The position numbers and the translations under genes are program-made. From an uncultured Shinella sp. (GTDB lineage: Bacteria > Pseudomonadota > Alphaproteobacteria > Rhizobiales > Rhizobiaceae), in assembly GCF_946479415.1 (NCBI RefSeq), contig NZ_CAMLFY010000086.1, positions 1-18,636 of the forward strand: a DNA stretch of 18,636 nt, read 5' to 3'. Under the pieces are notes generated by a model. That model worked only from the letters and a program-made list of their open reading frames with translations, did not search any database and was not told the origin of the DNA. This document shows, in pieces, positions 1-8,343 of this stretch. Numbering within the stretch: position 1 is the stretch's first letter; every line of letters starts with the position of its first letter.

Positions 1-570
<570 letters not shown>

Positions 571-771
571 CTAGCCCCTAGACCGATTCGCGGCAAGGAA
601 ACCGGGCGATTGCGCTGTGGATAGCAGTTTGTAAAGCCTGTCGCGAATATGCCGCCGAAGCGCCAGAATTCTATAGAAAGTTGCGCGCGCCCGAATATAG
701 TCGCCGCGCCGCCCGTCTATGAGCGGTAACGGCAAGGCAGCCGTCCAAAAATCCAGAAAGAGAGCCAATTC

Positions 772-1968
772 ATGATGCGCACCTCCCATTTCCGCACCCT
801 CCTCGCCGGCGCCGCGCTCGCCTCCCTGGCAAGCCCCGCTTTCGCACTCGATGGCGCGGACCTGCTGGCGAAGCTGAATGCCACCTATGCCACATCGGGT
901 GCGACACTCAGCTCGCCTAATGTTGCCGTTGACGGCTCGACCGTAACCCTCGAAGGCGCCGAACTGAAAGCCGCCGGCACCGCAGAGCCGATCAAGCTCG
1001 GCACCGTCACCATGGAAGGCGTCGAGGAAGACGGCAACGGCGGCTACAAGATCGAAACCGTCTCTTTCCAGGACGTCAACGTCACCGAAGCCGAATCGAC
1101 AATTACGGCCAAGGACATTGCGCTGAACGGTGTTTCCATCCCCGGCACCGTCGTTCCCGGCAAGCTCGACTCGATGATGATGTACGAGTCTGCCACGGTT
1201 GGTCCGGTAAACGTCACAGCCAAAGGTAAGGATGTGTTCTCCATGTCCGGAATCGAGGCGAACCTCGCACGCATGGACGGCGATGCCGGTGTCGAATTCG
1301 ACGCGACACTCTCCGACCTCAAGGCCGATCTGACGGCCGTCGAGGACCCGAAGGCCAAGGACGCCCTCGCCAAGCTCAACATGCAGACGCTGGAAGGTAA
1401 GGTCTCCATGTCCGGCAGTTGGGAGCTGGCGAGCGGCAAGATAGCTCTCGACGAATATGCCTTCGACTTCAAGGACGTCGGTCGTCTCAACCTTGCCTTT
1501 GAATTCTCCGGCTACACGCTCGATTTCGTGAAGGGGATGCAGGACGCGATCAAGGCATCCGAATCCAACCCGAACAAGGAAGAAGCCAACGCCGCACTCG
1601 GCATGTCCATGATGGGCCTCGTGCAGCAGCTGACCTTCAACAGCGCCTCGATTTCCTTCGAAGACGCCTCGATCACCAAGAAGCTGCTCGACTACGCCGG
1701 CAGCGAACAGGGTGTCACGGGCGACCAGATGGCGCAGTCGCTGAAGGGCCTGATCCCAGTCATGATCGCGCAGCTCAACATGCCCGATCTGCAGAACCAG
1801 ATCTCGGCCGCTGCCAACACCTACCTCGACGACCCCAAGAGCCTGACGATCAGCGCCGAGCCGAAGGAGCCGGTGCCGTTCCCGATGATCATGGGTGCGG
1901 CCATGGGCGCACCGCAGACCATCCCGCAGGTTCTCGGCGTCACGGTTACGGCCAACGACGAGATGTAA
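772..1968 (+). CDS. secreted or periplasmic protein of unknown function, 398 aa
   Basis: I do not recognise a named family. The protein opens with a clear Sec signal peptide: basic MMRTSHFR, a hydrophobic stretch through residue 20, and a probable cleavage after SPAFA at residue 25. The mature part is about 373 residues, acidic, with many alternating beta-type segments in the first half (TLSSPNVAVDGSTVTLEGAE, then PIKLGTVTMEGVEED) and a more helical second half. It has no membrane segment after the signal and no cysteine or catalytic motif that I can point to. A periplasmic or outer-membrane-associated role is inference. The start may be either of two adjacent ATGs (772 or 775). A purine-rich AAAGAGAG lies just upstream. 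A strong terminator follows, so the gene looks monocistronic. Codon use is typical of the host, which argues for a resident gene. Confidence 0.85.
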   Translation: MMRTSHFRTLLAGAALASLASPAFALDGADLLAKLNATYATSGATLSSPNVAVDGSTVTLEGAELKAAGTAEPIKLGTVTMEGVEEDGNGGYKIETVSFQDVNVTEAESTITAKDIALNGVSIPGTVVPGKLDSMMMYESATVGPVNVTAKGKDVFSMSGIEANLARMDGDAGVEFDATLSDLKADLTAVEDPKAKDALAKLNMQTLEGKVSMSGSWELASGKIALDEYAFDFKDVGRLNLAFEFSGYTLDFVKGMQDAIKASESNPNKEEANAALGMSMMGLVQQLTFNSASISFEDASITKKLLDYAGSEQGVTGDQMAQSLKGLIPVMIAQLNMPDLQNQISAAANTYLDDPKSLTISAEPKEPVPFPMIMGAAMGAPQTIPQVLGVTVTANDEM

Positions 1969-1998
1969 TCCGTCCTTTCGGCCTCGTGCTGAAGAGAG

Positions 1999-2027
1999 AA
2001 AGCCCGGAGCGACGCTCCGGGCTTTTT
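1999..2027. terminator. intrinsic terminator between convergent genes
   Basis: AGCCCGGAGC (2001-2010) and GCTCCGGGCT (2014-2023) form a perfect 10-bp stem with a 3-base loop, extendable by two A-T pairs, followed by TTTTGTTTT on the plus strand. It ends the plus gene at 772-1968. It also lies 16 bases past the creD stop on the minus strand, where TTCTCT follows the stem, so it may work in both directions. Confidence 0.85.
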
Positions 2028-2042
2028 GTTTTGCCCTTGGCA

Positions 2043-3482
2043 TCATCGGCCGGTGGAGACCTCCGATGCCGGTGCCGACCACTCCACGCGGCGCGTCGCA
2101 TACATGGTGGCGGCGATGGTGACGAAGGAAATTAGTGCGCCGGCGAGCAGCGCATATTCATCCTCGCGCAATACCAGATACATGACGCCATAGGCCGAGA
2201 TGAGCACGGCGCCGAGCGACAGGCCGTTCTTTTGGCTGCCGGTGGCACTGCCGAGATAGGCGGCAATGAGCAGGGTCGTCGCGAGCGCCGCCACGATATA
2301 GGCGATGGTGAAGCCGGTATGTTCGGCAAGCGCCAGCAGCAGCACGTAGAAGACGATCAGCGCGAGGCCCGTCAGCACATACTGGATCCAGTGTACCATG
2401 CGCCCGCCCTTCAGCTCCACGACGAAGACGGCGAGGAAGACGAGCGAGATGAAGCCGATCGAGTATTTCAGCGTCCGCGAGACCACCTGGTAGAACTGCA
2501 CGGGCTCCACGAGGTTGATGCTCATCATGCTGCCCGAGAGCGGCAGTGTCGGGCCGGAGGCAACGCGGTCGATACCGCGGGCGAGATAGGGTATCGTCCA
2601 CTTGGCGGAGAAATCCTTGGCCGTGATGGTCTTCTCCTCCGGCAGGAAGAGACCCTCGAAGCCGGGATGCGGCCAGTTGGCCCTGGCGGTGAAACTCGTC
2701 GTCTGACCGGCAGGCGCCACGGCAAAGCTGCGCGAACCGTTGAGCGACAGCGCGATCTCGAAGGCAAAGCCGCTGTCGATCAGAGCACGCTCGATCGGAC
2801 GATGCACACCGGCGCTCGACTGCGGCGTGGCGTAGCCGTCGGCACCCACCACGCTCATCGCCGAAATCTGCCGCATGCCGGGATCGAAGGGCCTTGCGGC
2901 GCCATTGTCGATCTTCACGCCCGCATCGGAGCGGATGCCGGTGATGTCGTTGATGTTGAGCACGAGGATGGCGCGGTCGAGCTGCGGCGTGCCGGAGAAT
3001 TGCGCGAGATCCTGCAGGATATTGCTGCCGAAACGGCCCTTCAGCGTCAAAGCGCCGTTATAGACCGGCAATGTGTAGATCGAGAGCTTCCGCTCTTCCG
3101 CCTTGAGGTCGGCCGTCACATCCAGTACCTCCGGCATGACGAGCGCCCATTCGGTCGTCTGCTCGACCACGGTGCGGCCATCCACCTCGCGGCTGCGCTG
3201 CACCTCGAAGGGCACGGCGATATAGGGGCCGTTGATCGCCTGGTCGCCGCCCCAGCCATTGGCGATGCGGCGCGAGACATCCGCCGCCCGCTGGGCACGC
3301 TCTTCCGTGAGGCCCCAGACGAGCAGCAGAGGAACGAGCAGCGCCACGGAGATGACGCCGATCATGATGAACTTGACGCCGGGCGAGCGCAGGAAGGCCG
3401 TCAGGTTGCCGCGCGGCTCGGGATAGGGAAAAGGTCGGGATGGTGTCGCGGGGACGGGATCGTCCGATATGCTTGCAGTCAT
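2043..3482 (-). CDS. creD: CreD family inner membrane protein
   Basis: This is an inner membrane protein of the CreD (Cet) family. In Escherichia coli the family belongs to the CreBC regulon and affects colicin E2 tolerance and envelope integrity; its biochemical role is not settled. I place the start at 3482 (MTASISDDPV, 479 aa) because GGAGGGA lies 6-7 bases upstream. An upstream in-frame ATG at 3512 would add ten residues but has no better signal. The layout fits the family: a cytoplasmic proline-rich N-terminus, one membrane segment at about residues 37-57, then a large periplasmic region of roughly 270 residues containing RIANGWGGDQAINGPYIAVP. The last 140 or so residues hold a cluster of about five membrane helices (from YSIGFISLVFLAVFVVEL onward). 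No creB or creC lies beside it here. It faces the 772 gene and ends at the shared terminator. Confidence 0.9.
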   Translation of the reverse strand: MTASISDDPVPATPSRPFPYPEPRGNLTAFLRSPGVKFIMIGVISVALLVPLLLVWGLTEERAQRAADVSRRIANGWGGDQAINGPYIAVPFEVQRSREVDGRTVVEQTTEWALVMPEVLDVTADLKAEERKLSIYTLPVYNGALTLKGRFGSNILQDLAQFSGTPQLDRAILVLNINDITGIRSDAGVKIDNGAARPFDPGMRQISAMSVVGADGYATPQSSAGVHRPIERALIDSGFAFEIALSLNGSRSFAVAPAGQTTSFTARANWPHPGFEGLFLPEEKTITAKDFSAKWTIPYLARGIDRVASGPTLPLSGSMMSINLVEPVQFYQVVSRTLKYSIGFISLVFLAVFVVELKGGRMVHWIQYVLTGLALIVFYVLLLALAEHTGFTIAYIVAALATTLLIAAYLGSATGSQKNGLSLGAVLISAYGVMYLVLREDEYALLAGALISFVTIAATMYATRRVEWSAPASEVSTGR

Positions 3483-3623
3483 TGATAGTCCCTCCAGTCT
3501 TTGGTTCGCCATTTTAAGGCGAGTTCAAGCTAGGGGGAGATTTCGACCGATTATGCGCGGAATTGGGATCGAGCAGCGGCGAATTCGCGGCATTGTGGCG
3601 TCTTTCCACCCGCCGCGACGAAA

Positions 3624-3647
3624 GAGCCCGGCGTGGACGCCGGGCTC
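3624..3647 (-). terminator. terminator after the DUF1236 gene
   Basis: A 10-bp perfect stem, GAGCCCGGCG paired with CGCCGGGCTC around a 4-base loop, starts 15 bases past the stop at 3663. On the minus strand TTTCGT follows the stem, which is a short U run of the kind common in GC-rich alphaproteobacteria. The rest of the gap up to creD (about 3648-3662 and 3483-3623) shows no gene. Confidence 0.65.
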
Positions 3648-3662
3648 GCTCTGTTCAGGCTG

Positions 3663-3986
3663 TTATTCCACGACCTGCACGATGGTGCGGGTCTGCGGAT
3701 TGACGATCACCCGCTGGTCGTTGACGACCGAATAGGCATAGTCTGCATGGCCGTCGATCGTGTGGATTTCCACCGTATCGGGAACAACGGTTCCCACCAC
3801 GACATCACCATCATAGGCGACGGACGGGACCTGCTGCTCCAGCACATAGGTACGGACTTCTCCCGGCACGACGACGGTCGACTGGGTGGTCACCGGATCC
3901 TGGATGATGACGGTATCCTGGGCAAAAGCCGAGCCGCTCAGGGCCAGAAGGGCCACGGCTGCGGCCGAAACGAGTGTCTTACGCAT
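3663..3986 (-). CDS. DUF1236 family small secreted protein
   Basis: A 107-residue protein with a classic signal peptide (MRKTLVSAAAVALLALSGSAFA, cut before QDTV at residue 23). The mature part ends in a segment typical of DUF1236, an alphaproteobacterial domain of unknown function: YSVVNDQRVIVNPQTRTIVQVVE, where family members carry the same Val-Val-Asn ... Val-Asp/Asn-Pro ... Ile-Val-Gln-Val pattern. Such proteins are predicted to be periplasmic. The single DUF1236 unit and the absence of an N-terminal repeat region make this a minimal member. The start is well supported by AGAGGAGAA 8-10 bases before the ATG. It is bracketed by hairpins on both sides (3624-3647 and 4043-4071), so it is probably transcribed alone from a promoter in the short gap to aspS. 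Confidence 0.85.
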   Translation of the reverse strand: MRKTLVSAAAVALLALSGSAFAQDTVIIQDPVTTQSTVVVPGEVRTYVLEQQVPSVAYDGDVVVGTVVPDTVEIHTIDGHADYAYSVVNDQRVIVNPQTRTIVQVVE

Positions 3987-4042
3987 AGTCGTTCTCCTCT
4001 GATTGACGCGGGGAGAACGGGCCTGGCGGCCTAGGGTTCCGA

Positions 4043-4071
4043 AGGCGAGAGCCGCAACACGGCCCTCGCCT
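4043..4071 (-). terminator. hairpin after aspS, possible terminator
   Basis: AGGCGAG (4043-4049) pairs with CTCGCCT (4065-4071). Inside it GCCG pairs with CGGC around a CAACA loop, with one A-C mismatch between the two stems. It begins 10 bases past the aspS stop. No U run follows on the minus strand, so termination is plausible but not certain. Confidence 0.45.
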
Positions 4072-4080
4072 CCCGAAATT

Positions 4081-5868
4081 TTAGTCCTTCTTGGACGGAA
4101 CGACGCGCAGAGCGAGTTCCCGAAGCTGCGTCGGCGTTGCCGGCGATGGGGCGTTCATCAGGAGATCCTGCGCCTGCTGGTTCATCGGGAACAGCGAAAT
4201 TTCGCGCAGGTTCTTCGCACCGACGAGCAGCATCACCACGCGGTCGATACCGAAGGCGCAGCCGCCGTGCGGGGGCGCGCCGTACTGGAACGCGCGGTAG
4301 AGACCGCCGAAGCGCTCTTCCACGTCCTGCTGGCTGAGGCCCACCTTCTCGAAGGCCTTGACCATCAGCTCCGGCGACTGGTTACGGATCGAACCCGAGG
4401 CGATTTCGAAACCGTTGCAGACCGCGTCATACTGGTAGGCCTTGAGCTCCAGCGGATCCTTGCTGTCGAAGGCCTCCAGGCCGCCCTGCGGCATGGAGAA
4501 CGGGTTGTGCGCGAAGTCGATCTTCTTTTCTTCCTCGTTGTATTCGTAGAACGGGAAGTCGACGATCCAGCACATTTCGAAGCGGTCGCGATCGACGAGG
4601 TTCAGTTCCTCGCCGGCGCGGGTGCGGGCTTCACCGGCAAACTTGTAGAACTTGGCCGGGTCGCCGGCGACGAAGAAGCAGGCATCGCCGTCTTCCAGGC
4701 CGAGTTGCTGGCGAACGGCTTCCGTGCGCTCTTCGCCGATGTTCTTGGCGAGCGGGCCTGCGCCCTCGAGCTTGTCGCCTTCCTTGCGCCAGAAGATGTA
4801 GCCGAGGCCGGGCTGGCCGGTGGACTGCGCCCAGGCGTTCATGCGATCGCAGAAGGCGCGCGAGCCGCCGGTCTTGGCCGGGATCGCCCAGACCTGAACC
4901 TTCGGGTTCGACGCGATCATGTTCGCGAAGACCTTGAAGCCGGAGCCGGCGAAATGGTCGGTCACGGCCTGCATGACGATCGGGTTGCGCAGGTCCGGCT
5001 TGTCGGAACCGTACTTGCGGATGGCTTCGTCATAGGGAATGCGCGGCCACTGTTTGGTGACCGGCTTGCCTTCGGCGAACTCTTCGAAGACATCAGTCAT
5101 CATCGGCTCCATCGTCTCCCAGACGTCTTCCTGGGTGACGAAGCTCATCTCGACGTCGAGCTGGTAGAATTCGCCCGGCAGGCGGTCGGCGCGCGGGTCT
5201 TCGTCGCGGAAGCACGGCGCGATCTGGAAGTAACGGTCGAAACCGGCGACCATCAAGAGCTGCTTGTACTGCTGCGGGGCCTGCGGCAGCGCGAAGAACT
5301 TGCCTTCATGGATGCGCGACGGCACGAGGAAGTCGCGCGCGCCTTCCGGCGAGGAGGCCGTCAGGATCGGGGTGGTGTATTCGGCAAAACCGGCCTCGCC
5401 CATGCCCTTGCGCATGGAGGAGATGATCTGCGTGCGGCGCACGATGTTCTTGTGCAGCGTCTCGCGGCGCAGGTCGATGAAGCGGTACTTCAGGCGCACG
5501 TCTTCCGGATATTCCGGCTCGCCGAAGACCGGCAGCGGCAGCTCCTTGGCGGCGGAGAGCACTTCGATCTCCTGCGCGTAAAGCTCGATCTCGCCGGTCG
5601 GCATGCCCTTGTTGACGGTGTCTTCCGTGCGCGCCTTGACGAGGCCGTCGATGCGGATGACCCATTCGCCGCGCACGCTCTCGGCCTTCTTGAAGGCCGG
5701 GCTGTCCGGATCGGCGACGACCTGGGTGATGCCGTAATGGTCGCGCAGGTCGATGAAGAGCACGCCGCCATGGTCGCGGACGCGGTGAACCCAGCCCGAA
5801 AGACGAACGGTCTGGCCGACATCGGCCTTGCGGAGGGCGGCGCAGGTGTGGCTGCGGTAACGGTGCAT
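4081..5868 (-). CDS. aspS: aspartyl-tRNA synthetase (bacterial type, probably non-discriminating)
   Basis: This class II enzyme charges tRNA-Asp with aspartate and probably also mischarges tRNA-Asn. The length of 595 aa is normal for bacterial AspRS. The N-terminal OB-fold anticodon domain spans about residues 1-110 ([21 protein letters not shown]). Class II motif 2 is at [15 protein letters not shown] (220-234) and motif 3 at [14 protein letters not shown] (535-548), with the bacterial GAD insert between them. The start at 5868 ([10 protein letters not shown]) is chosen because the family begins this way and AGGA lies 7 bases upstream; an open frame extends further 5' to 6048 but reads as unconserved sequence. 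His33 follows RD, where the discriminating E. coli enzyme has Leu; in Pseudomonas aeruginosa a His here was linked to tRNA-Asn recognition. Alphaproteobacteria usually pair such an enzyme with the amidotransferase GatCAB. Confidence 0.97.
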   Translation of the reverse strand: MHRYRSHTCAALRKADVGQTVRLSGWVHRVRDHGGVLFIDLRDHYGITQVVADPDSPAFKKAESVRGEWVIRIDGLVKARTEDTVNKGMPTGEIELYAQEIEVLSAAKELPLPVFGEPEYPEDVRLKYRFIDLRRETLHKNIVRRTQIISSMRKGMGEAGFAEYTTPILTASSPEGARDFLVPSRIHEGKFFALPQAPQQYKQLLMVAGFDRYFQIAPCFRDEDPRADRLPGEFYQLDVEMSFVTQEDVWETMEPMMTDVFEEFAEGKPVTKQWPRIPYDEAIRKYGSDKPDLRNPIVMQAVTDHFAGSGFKVFANMIASNPKVQVWAIPAKTGGSRAFCDRMNAWAQSTGQPGLGYIFWRKEGDKLEGAGPLAKNIGEERTEAVRQQLGLEDGDACFFVAGDPAKFYKFAGEARTRAGEELNLVDRDRFEMCWIVDFPFYEYNEEEKKIDFAHNPFSMPQGGLEAFDSKDPLELKAYQYDAVCNGFEIASGSIRNQSPELMVKAFEKVGLSQQDVEERFGGLYRAFQYGAPPHGGCAFGIDRVVMLLVGAKNLREISLFPMNQQAQDLLMNAPSPATPTQLRELALRVVPSKKD

Positions 5869-5941
5869 CGTTGTATCCTGAAATGCGTGAGGGACCACGC
5901 GGGAAGAATCCGGCGCGTTTACCCAGGAAAAATCGGGCGGA

Positions 5942-5970
5942 AAAGCGCATGATGAGGCCCGTTTGTCAAG
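5942..5970 (-). promoter_or_regulatory. possible aspS promoter
   Basis: On the minus strand CTTGAC (5965-5970) matches the rhizobial -35 element exactly. Seventeen bases later the -10 position reads CGCTTT (5942-5947), a poor match. It would give a leader of about 65 bases before the aspS ATG. Only the -35 is convincing. Confidence 0.3.
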
Positions 5971-6040
5971 GCTTGGCGGGTTTTGAAGACGGCGAGCCGC
6001 CGATCTTGCCCCCGCGCCTCCCGCGATTGCCGGCCGGGGA

Positions 6041-6364
6041 TCACGCAAGACGCGCGGGATGCAGTTTATAATCGGGGTTCTTGCGGAGAAGTCCCAGCAG
6101 GATGCGGGTTTGTTCCGCGAAAACGCCGGCGAGTTCCTCGTCGATGCCCAGAATGCAGGGCGGGATCACGGCGAAACCGGCATGTCCGTCGCGCGGCACG
6201 CCCCCGCCGTCGTTTTCCACCAGCACGCCGCAGCAGCCGTTTCGCCGGCAGGCCCGGCGGCGGCAGGCCGTCAGTTTGCCGAGGATCGTCGCGGTCTGCC
6301 GCATCGCCGCTTCGGCAAGCCTGTCTTCGGTGGTTCGGTCGTGAATGGGCGGTGCCGCGTCCAT
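6041..6364 (-). CDS. small cysteine- and arginine-rich protein, unknown function
   Basis: A 107-residue protein that I cannot assign to a named family. The start at 6364 ([10 protein letters not shown]) is well supported by AAAGGAGAG a few bases upstream; a longer open frame to 6487 lacks such a site. Residues 34-45 carry a compact basic cysteine cluster, [12 protein letters not shown], with a fifth cysteine at 70 (IPPC). I recall similar Cys-Arg-Arg clusters in short rhizobial hypothetical proteins. A metal site is possible, but that is inference. The C-terminal half ([22 protein letters not shown]) is predicted helical. There is no signal peptide or membrane segment. It lies 172 bases upstream of aspS on the same strand; the gap holds a candidate aspS promoter, so it need not be in the same operon. 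Confidence 0.6.
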   Translation of the reverse strand: MDAAPPIHDRTTEDRLAEAAMRQTATILGKLTACRRRACRRNGCCGVLVENDGGGVPRDGHAGFAVIPPCILGIDEELAGVFAEQTRILLGLLRKNPDYKLHPARLA

Positions 6365-6955
6365 GGCTCTCTCCTTTCGCCTGCACGGAAAACCACGCAA
6401 TGCACTCGGCATCCGTGGCATGGCGCATTTCAATCCCGGCGGGCCGGGTTCGGACGGGGCGCCGCAAGGTGCCTCGATTGAATTCAAATATATGACGCCT
6501 TCCGGCGCCCCGTTCGGTGTCTTGTCGCGGCAACTGCGGTTTCTCTACGCGAACCGGCGCCTTTTCCAGGGCCACTGCACACCGGCCTAAGCCGGGCAAT
6601 GCGAAAGGTCCGACGCAAGCGGCATTTGCGCCGCCGCATCCGGCCATCGCCGGTCATGTCCTCTGTGCCGCACAGGCACGCCACGGGGTATCACGACAGG
6701 TGAGCCCGTGAGGGAAACCATTTTCTGCCGCGCCCCGAAACCCGGCGTGCGTAACCGCCGAAACCCCAGGGCACCGATCCCGCCTCGCCGGCAACGCGCT
6801 CCGGTGCATCCGCGGCGGGACGGGAAGATTGTAGGCATGGGTTTTAAGGAGGGGGAAAACGGAGGGCGAAAATTATCGCCGTGCCTTAAGTATTCGCTCG
6901 CAAACCTGCATTTATAGGCATCACCTCCCGTTCAAAATCCCCGCAGGTATGCCTT
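6365..6955. other. 591-base intergenic stretch, no gene supported
   Basis: Several short open frames exist on both strands, but none has a believable start signal together with protein-like composition. The left part includes an AT-rich patch around 6478-6495 that could hold the promoter of the 6041-6364 gene. Near the right end, purine-rich AAGGAGGGGG (about 6845-6854) looks like a ribosome binding site, but no ATG follows at a usable distance. The bases 6890-6955, just before the zinc-ribbon gene, are AT-richer than their surroundings, as expected of a promoter region. Confidence 0.5.
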
Positions 6956-7519
6956 ATGACCAACCCGCCGAGCCCTTCCACACTTCATTGCCCGGAGTGC
7001 AAAAACGCCATCAATGAAGGAGCCAAGCGCTGCGGAAGCTGCGGCACGGAATTGAACAAGACAGCAAGATATCTCCTGCGCATCTCCCAGCTCGTCGCGG
7101 CCGCTCTCGTCATCGTTCCGCTCTGGGAGATCGCCGTGAGTACGACAGACCTGCTCAAGACGACCTCTTCCTTCAAGATCGTTACCACGTGCTGGCAGGA
7201 CGGTGTTATCGTGTCCTTCACGAACGCCGAAAAGGACAGGGTTCTCGAATGGAGCGACGTGCGCCTGGTGTCGATAAACGAAATCAAGGTCGATGAGCCC
7301 ATGACCTTTCAAGCCGGGGAAACGTTCCACATTCCCCCGCTTTCGACCGCCAAGCTGACCTTTTATCGGCAGGAGGACGGTGCTCGAACGGCCAGCCGAT
7401 CCTGCGTCGGCGGTTGCGCGATGAAAGTCTCGCTCACGGCACGCGAGCTCGATGGCAGCAGGCCCACCACAGCTTTTGCCACATGCCCCTGGACGCCGAC
7501 AAAGCAGCCTCTGGGCTGA
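6956..7519 (+). CDS. zinc-ribbon membrane protein, unknown function
   Basis: A 187-residue protein with three visible parts. Residues 12-29 form an N-terminal zinc ribbon (CPEC, ten residues, CGSC), with Cys12, Cys15, Cys26 and Cys29 as likely zinc ligands. Residues about 40-62 are a single membrane segment (YLLRISQLVAAALVIVPLWEI). The rest is an extracytoplasmic-looking domain of about 120 residues with four cysteines (79, 150, 154, 177) that could form disulphides. The ribbon should face the cytoplasm and the C-terminal part the periplasm. Zinc ribbons of this kind occur in many unrelated small membrane proteins, so no function can be named. The ribosome binding site is weak. The gene stands alone, followed after 90 bases by the truncated MFS gene on the same strand. 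Confidence 0.75.
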   Translation: MTNPPSPSTLHCPECKNAINEGAKRCGSCGTELNKTARYLLRISQLVAAALVIVPLWEIAVSTTDLLKTTSSFKIVTTCWQDGVIVSFTNAEKDRVLEWSDVRLVSINEIKVDEPMTFQAGETFHIPPLSTAKLTFYRQEDGARTASRSCVGGCAMKVSLTARELDGSRPTTAFATCPWTPTKQPLG

Positions 7520-7609
7520 CATCACAAACGATGATGCCACGGCGCGCGCGGTCCCAAAACTTTCCCAATTCCCTCTCCCATTCGCCGAAACCTCCGCCAT
7601 AGTGGCCAC

Positions 7610-8269
7610 ATGTCCACGATTCGCCCCCTGATTCCCCTTCTCGTCACCGCCGGCATTCTCATTGGGGGCAATGGCCTTCAGGGGACGTTCATTGCGCTTC
7701 GTGCGTCGCAGGAGGGGTTTTCGACGTCGACGATCGGGTTCGTCGGGGCGGGCTACAGCATCGGGTTTGCGATCGGCTGCATCTATGTGACGCGCGTGCT
7801 GCGGGCGATCGGGCATATCAGGACGTTTTCGGCCATGGCCGCCATCGCCTCGGCTTCGGCGATTGCCATGGTGCTCTTGATCGATCCGCTGATGTGGTTC
7901 GTCATGCGCATCGTCGCCGGCATCTGTTTTGCGAGCCTCTTCGCCACCGTCGAAAGCTGGCTCAACGCCTCCGTGACCAATGCCAACCGGGCGCGCACGC
8001 TCTCGGTCTATCGCCTCGTCGATCTTGGCTCGGTCACGGCCGCGCAATACCTCATTCCCGGCATCGGCATCGGCGGTTTCGAGCTTTTCGCCATCGTCGC
8101 AATGGCGCTGTCCCTGTCGCTCGTGCCGATCTCGCTGGCAGACCGTTCCAGCCCGACCGTGCCGGAAGCCATCCGCTTCGACGTTAAGAAGCTCTGGAAC
8201 TGTAGCGCGCAAAATCGAATGGCGCGGCGCGCAAGATCATTTGGCAGTAATTTTCATGCCACCGCTTGA
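7610..8269 (+). pseudogene. MFS transporter (YcaD-like), truncated by prophage insertion
   Basis: Residues 1-196 are the N-terminal half of a major facilitator transporter resembling the YcaD group: six hydrophobic helices, with MSTIRPLIPLLVTAGILIGGNGLQGTF as the first and VMRIVAGICFASLFATVESWLNA as a typical helix 4-5 region. Full members have about 12 helices and 380-420 residues. After FDVKKLW (residue 196, base 8197) family members continue into a second six-helix bundle. Here the frame instead reads 23 unrelated residues, NCSAQNRMARRARSFGSNFHATA, and stops at 8269. The best explanation is insertion of the phage that fills the rest of the window, with the missing half beyond the other end of the prophage. 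The half protein is unlikely to transport anything. The original substrate cannot be told from the sequence. Confidence 0.85.
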
Positions 8270-8294
8270 CCGTTAGAACCGTTCCGCCCTATCT
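8265..8294 (+). promoter_or_regulatory. rhizobial-type promoter of the prophage-edge cargo gene
   Basis: CTTGAC (8265-8270), 18 bases, CTATCT (8289-8294) closely matches the rhizobial housekeeping pattern CTTGAC-N17-CTATAT. Transcription would start near 8300, about 44 bases before the GTG at 8344. It lies just inside the prophage boundary, so the gene would not depend on host or phage operons. Confidence 0.6.
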
Positions 8295-8343
8295 CCGACA
8301 GGCGGCGATACCATCAACTGACAGGGGGCACTTAGGATGCCAC

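Noticed and set aside
571..2082. 503-codon open frame on the minus strand opposite the secreted-protein gene
   Set aside because: It is the mirror of the 772-1968 gene, His- and Arg-rich with no motif, and runs through the terminator at 1999-2027. The plus frame has a signal peptide and ribosome binding site.
2232..3485. 417-codon plus-strand open frame opposite creD
   Set aside because: Composition (His, Arg, Asp-rich) is that of a high-GC shadow; the minus frame has clear CreD membrane topology.
4003..5952. 649-codon plus-strand open frame opposite aspS
   Set aside because: The minus frame is unmistakable AspRS with all class II motifs; the long plus frame is a product of codon bias.
5869..6048. 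60-codon upstream extension of aspS
   Set aside because: Bacterial AspRS begins near MHRYRSH; the extension is low-quality sequence and the internal ATG at 5868 has AGGA at proper distance.
6708..6917. 69-codon plus-strand frame in the 6365-6955 gap
   Set aside because: Basic, repetitive composition; the strong purine-rich site at 6845-6854 lies inside it rather than before its start.
6932..8212. 426-codon minus-strand frame across the zinc-ribbon and MFS genes
   Set aside because: It spans two unrelated plus-strand genes and their gap, and reads as charged filler without motifs.
8266..8343. TTG start for the prophage-edge gene
   Set aside because: The TTG is part of the CTTGAC promoter element, so it would lie upstream of the transcript; GTG 8344 has AGGA at 6 bases.
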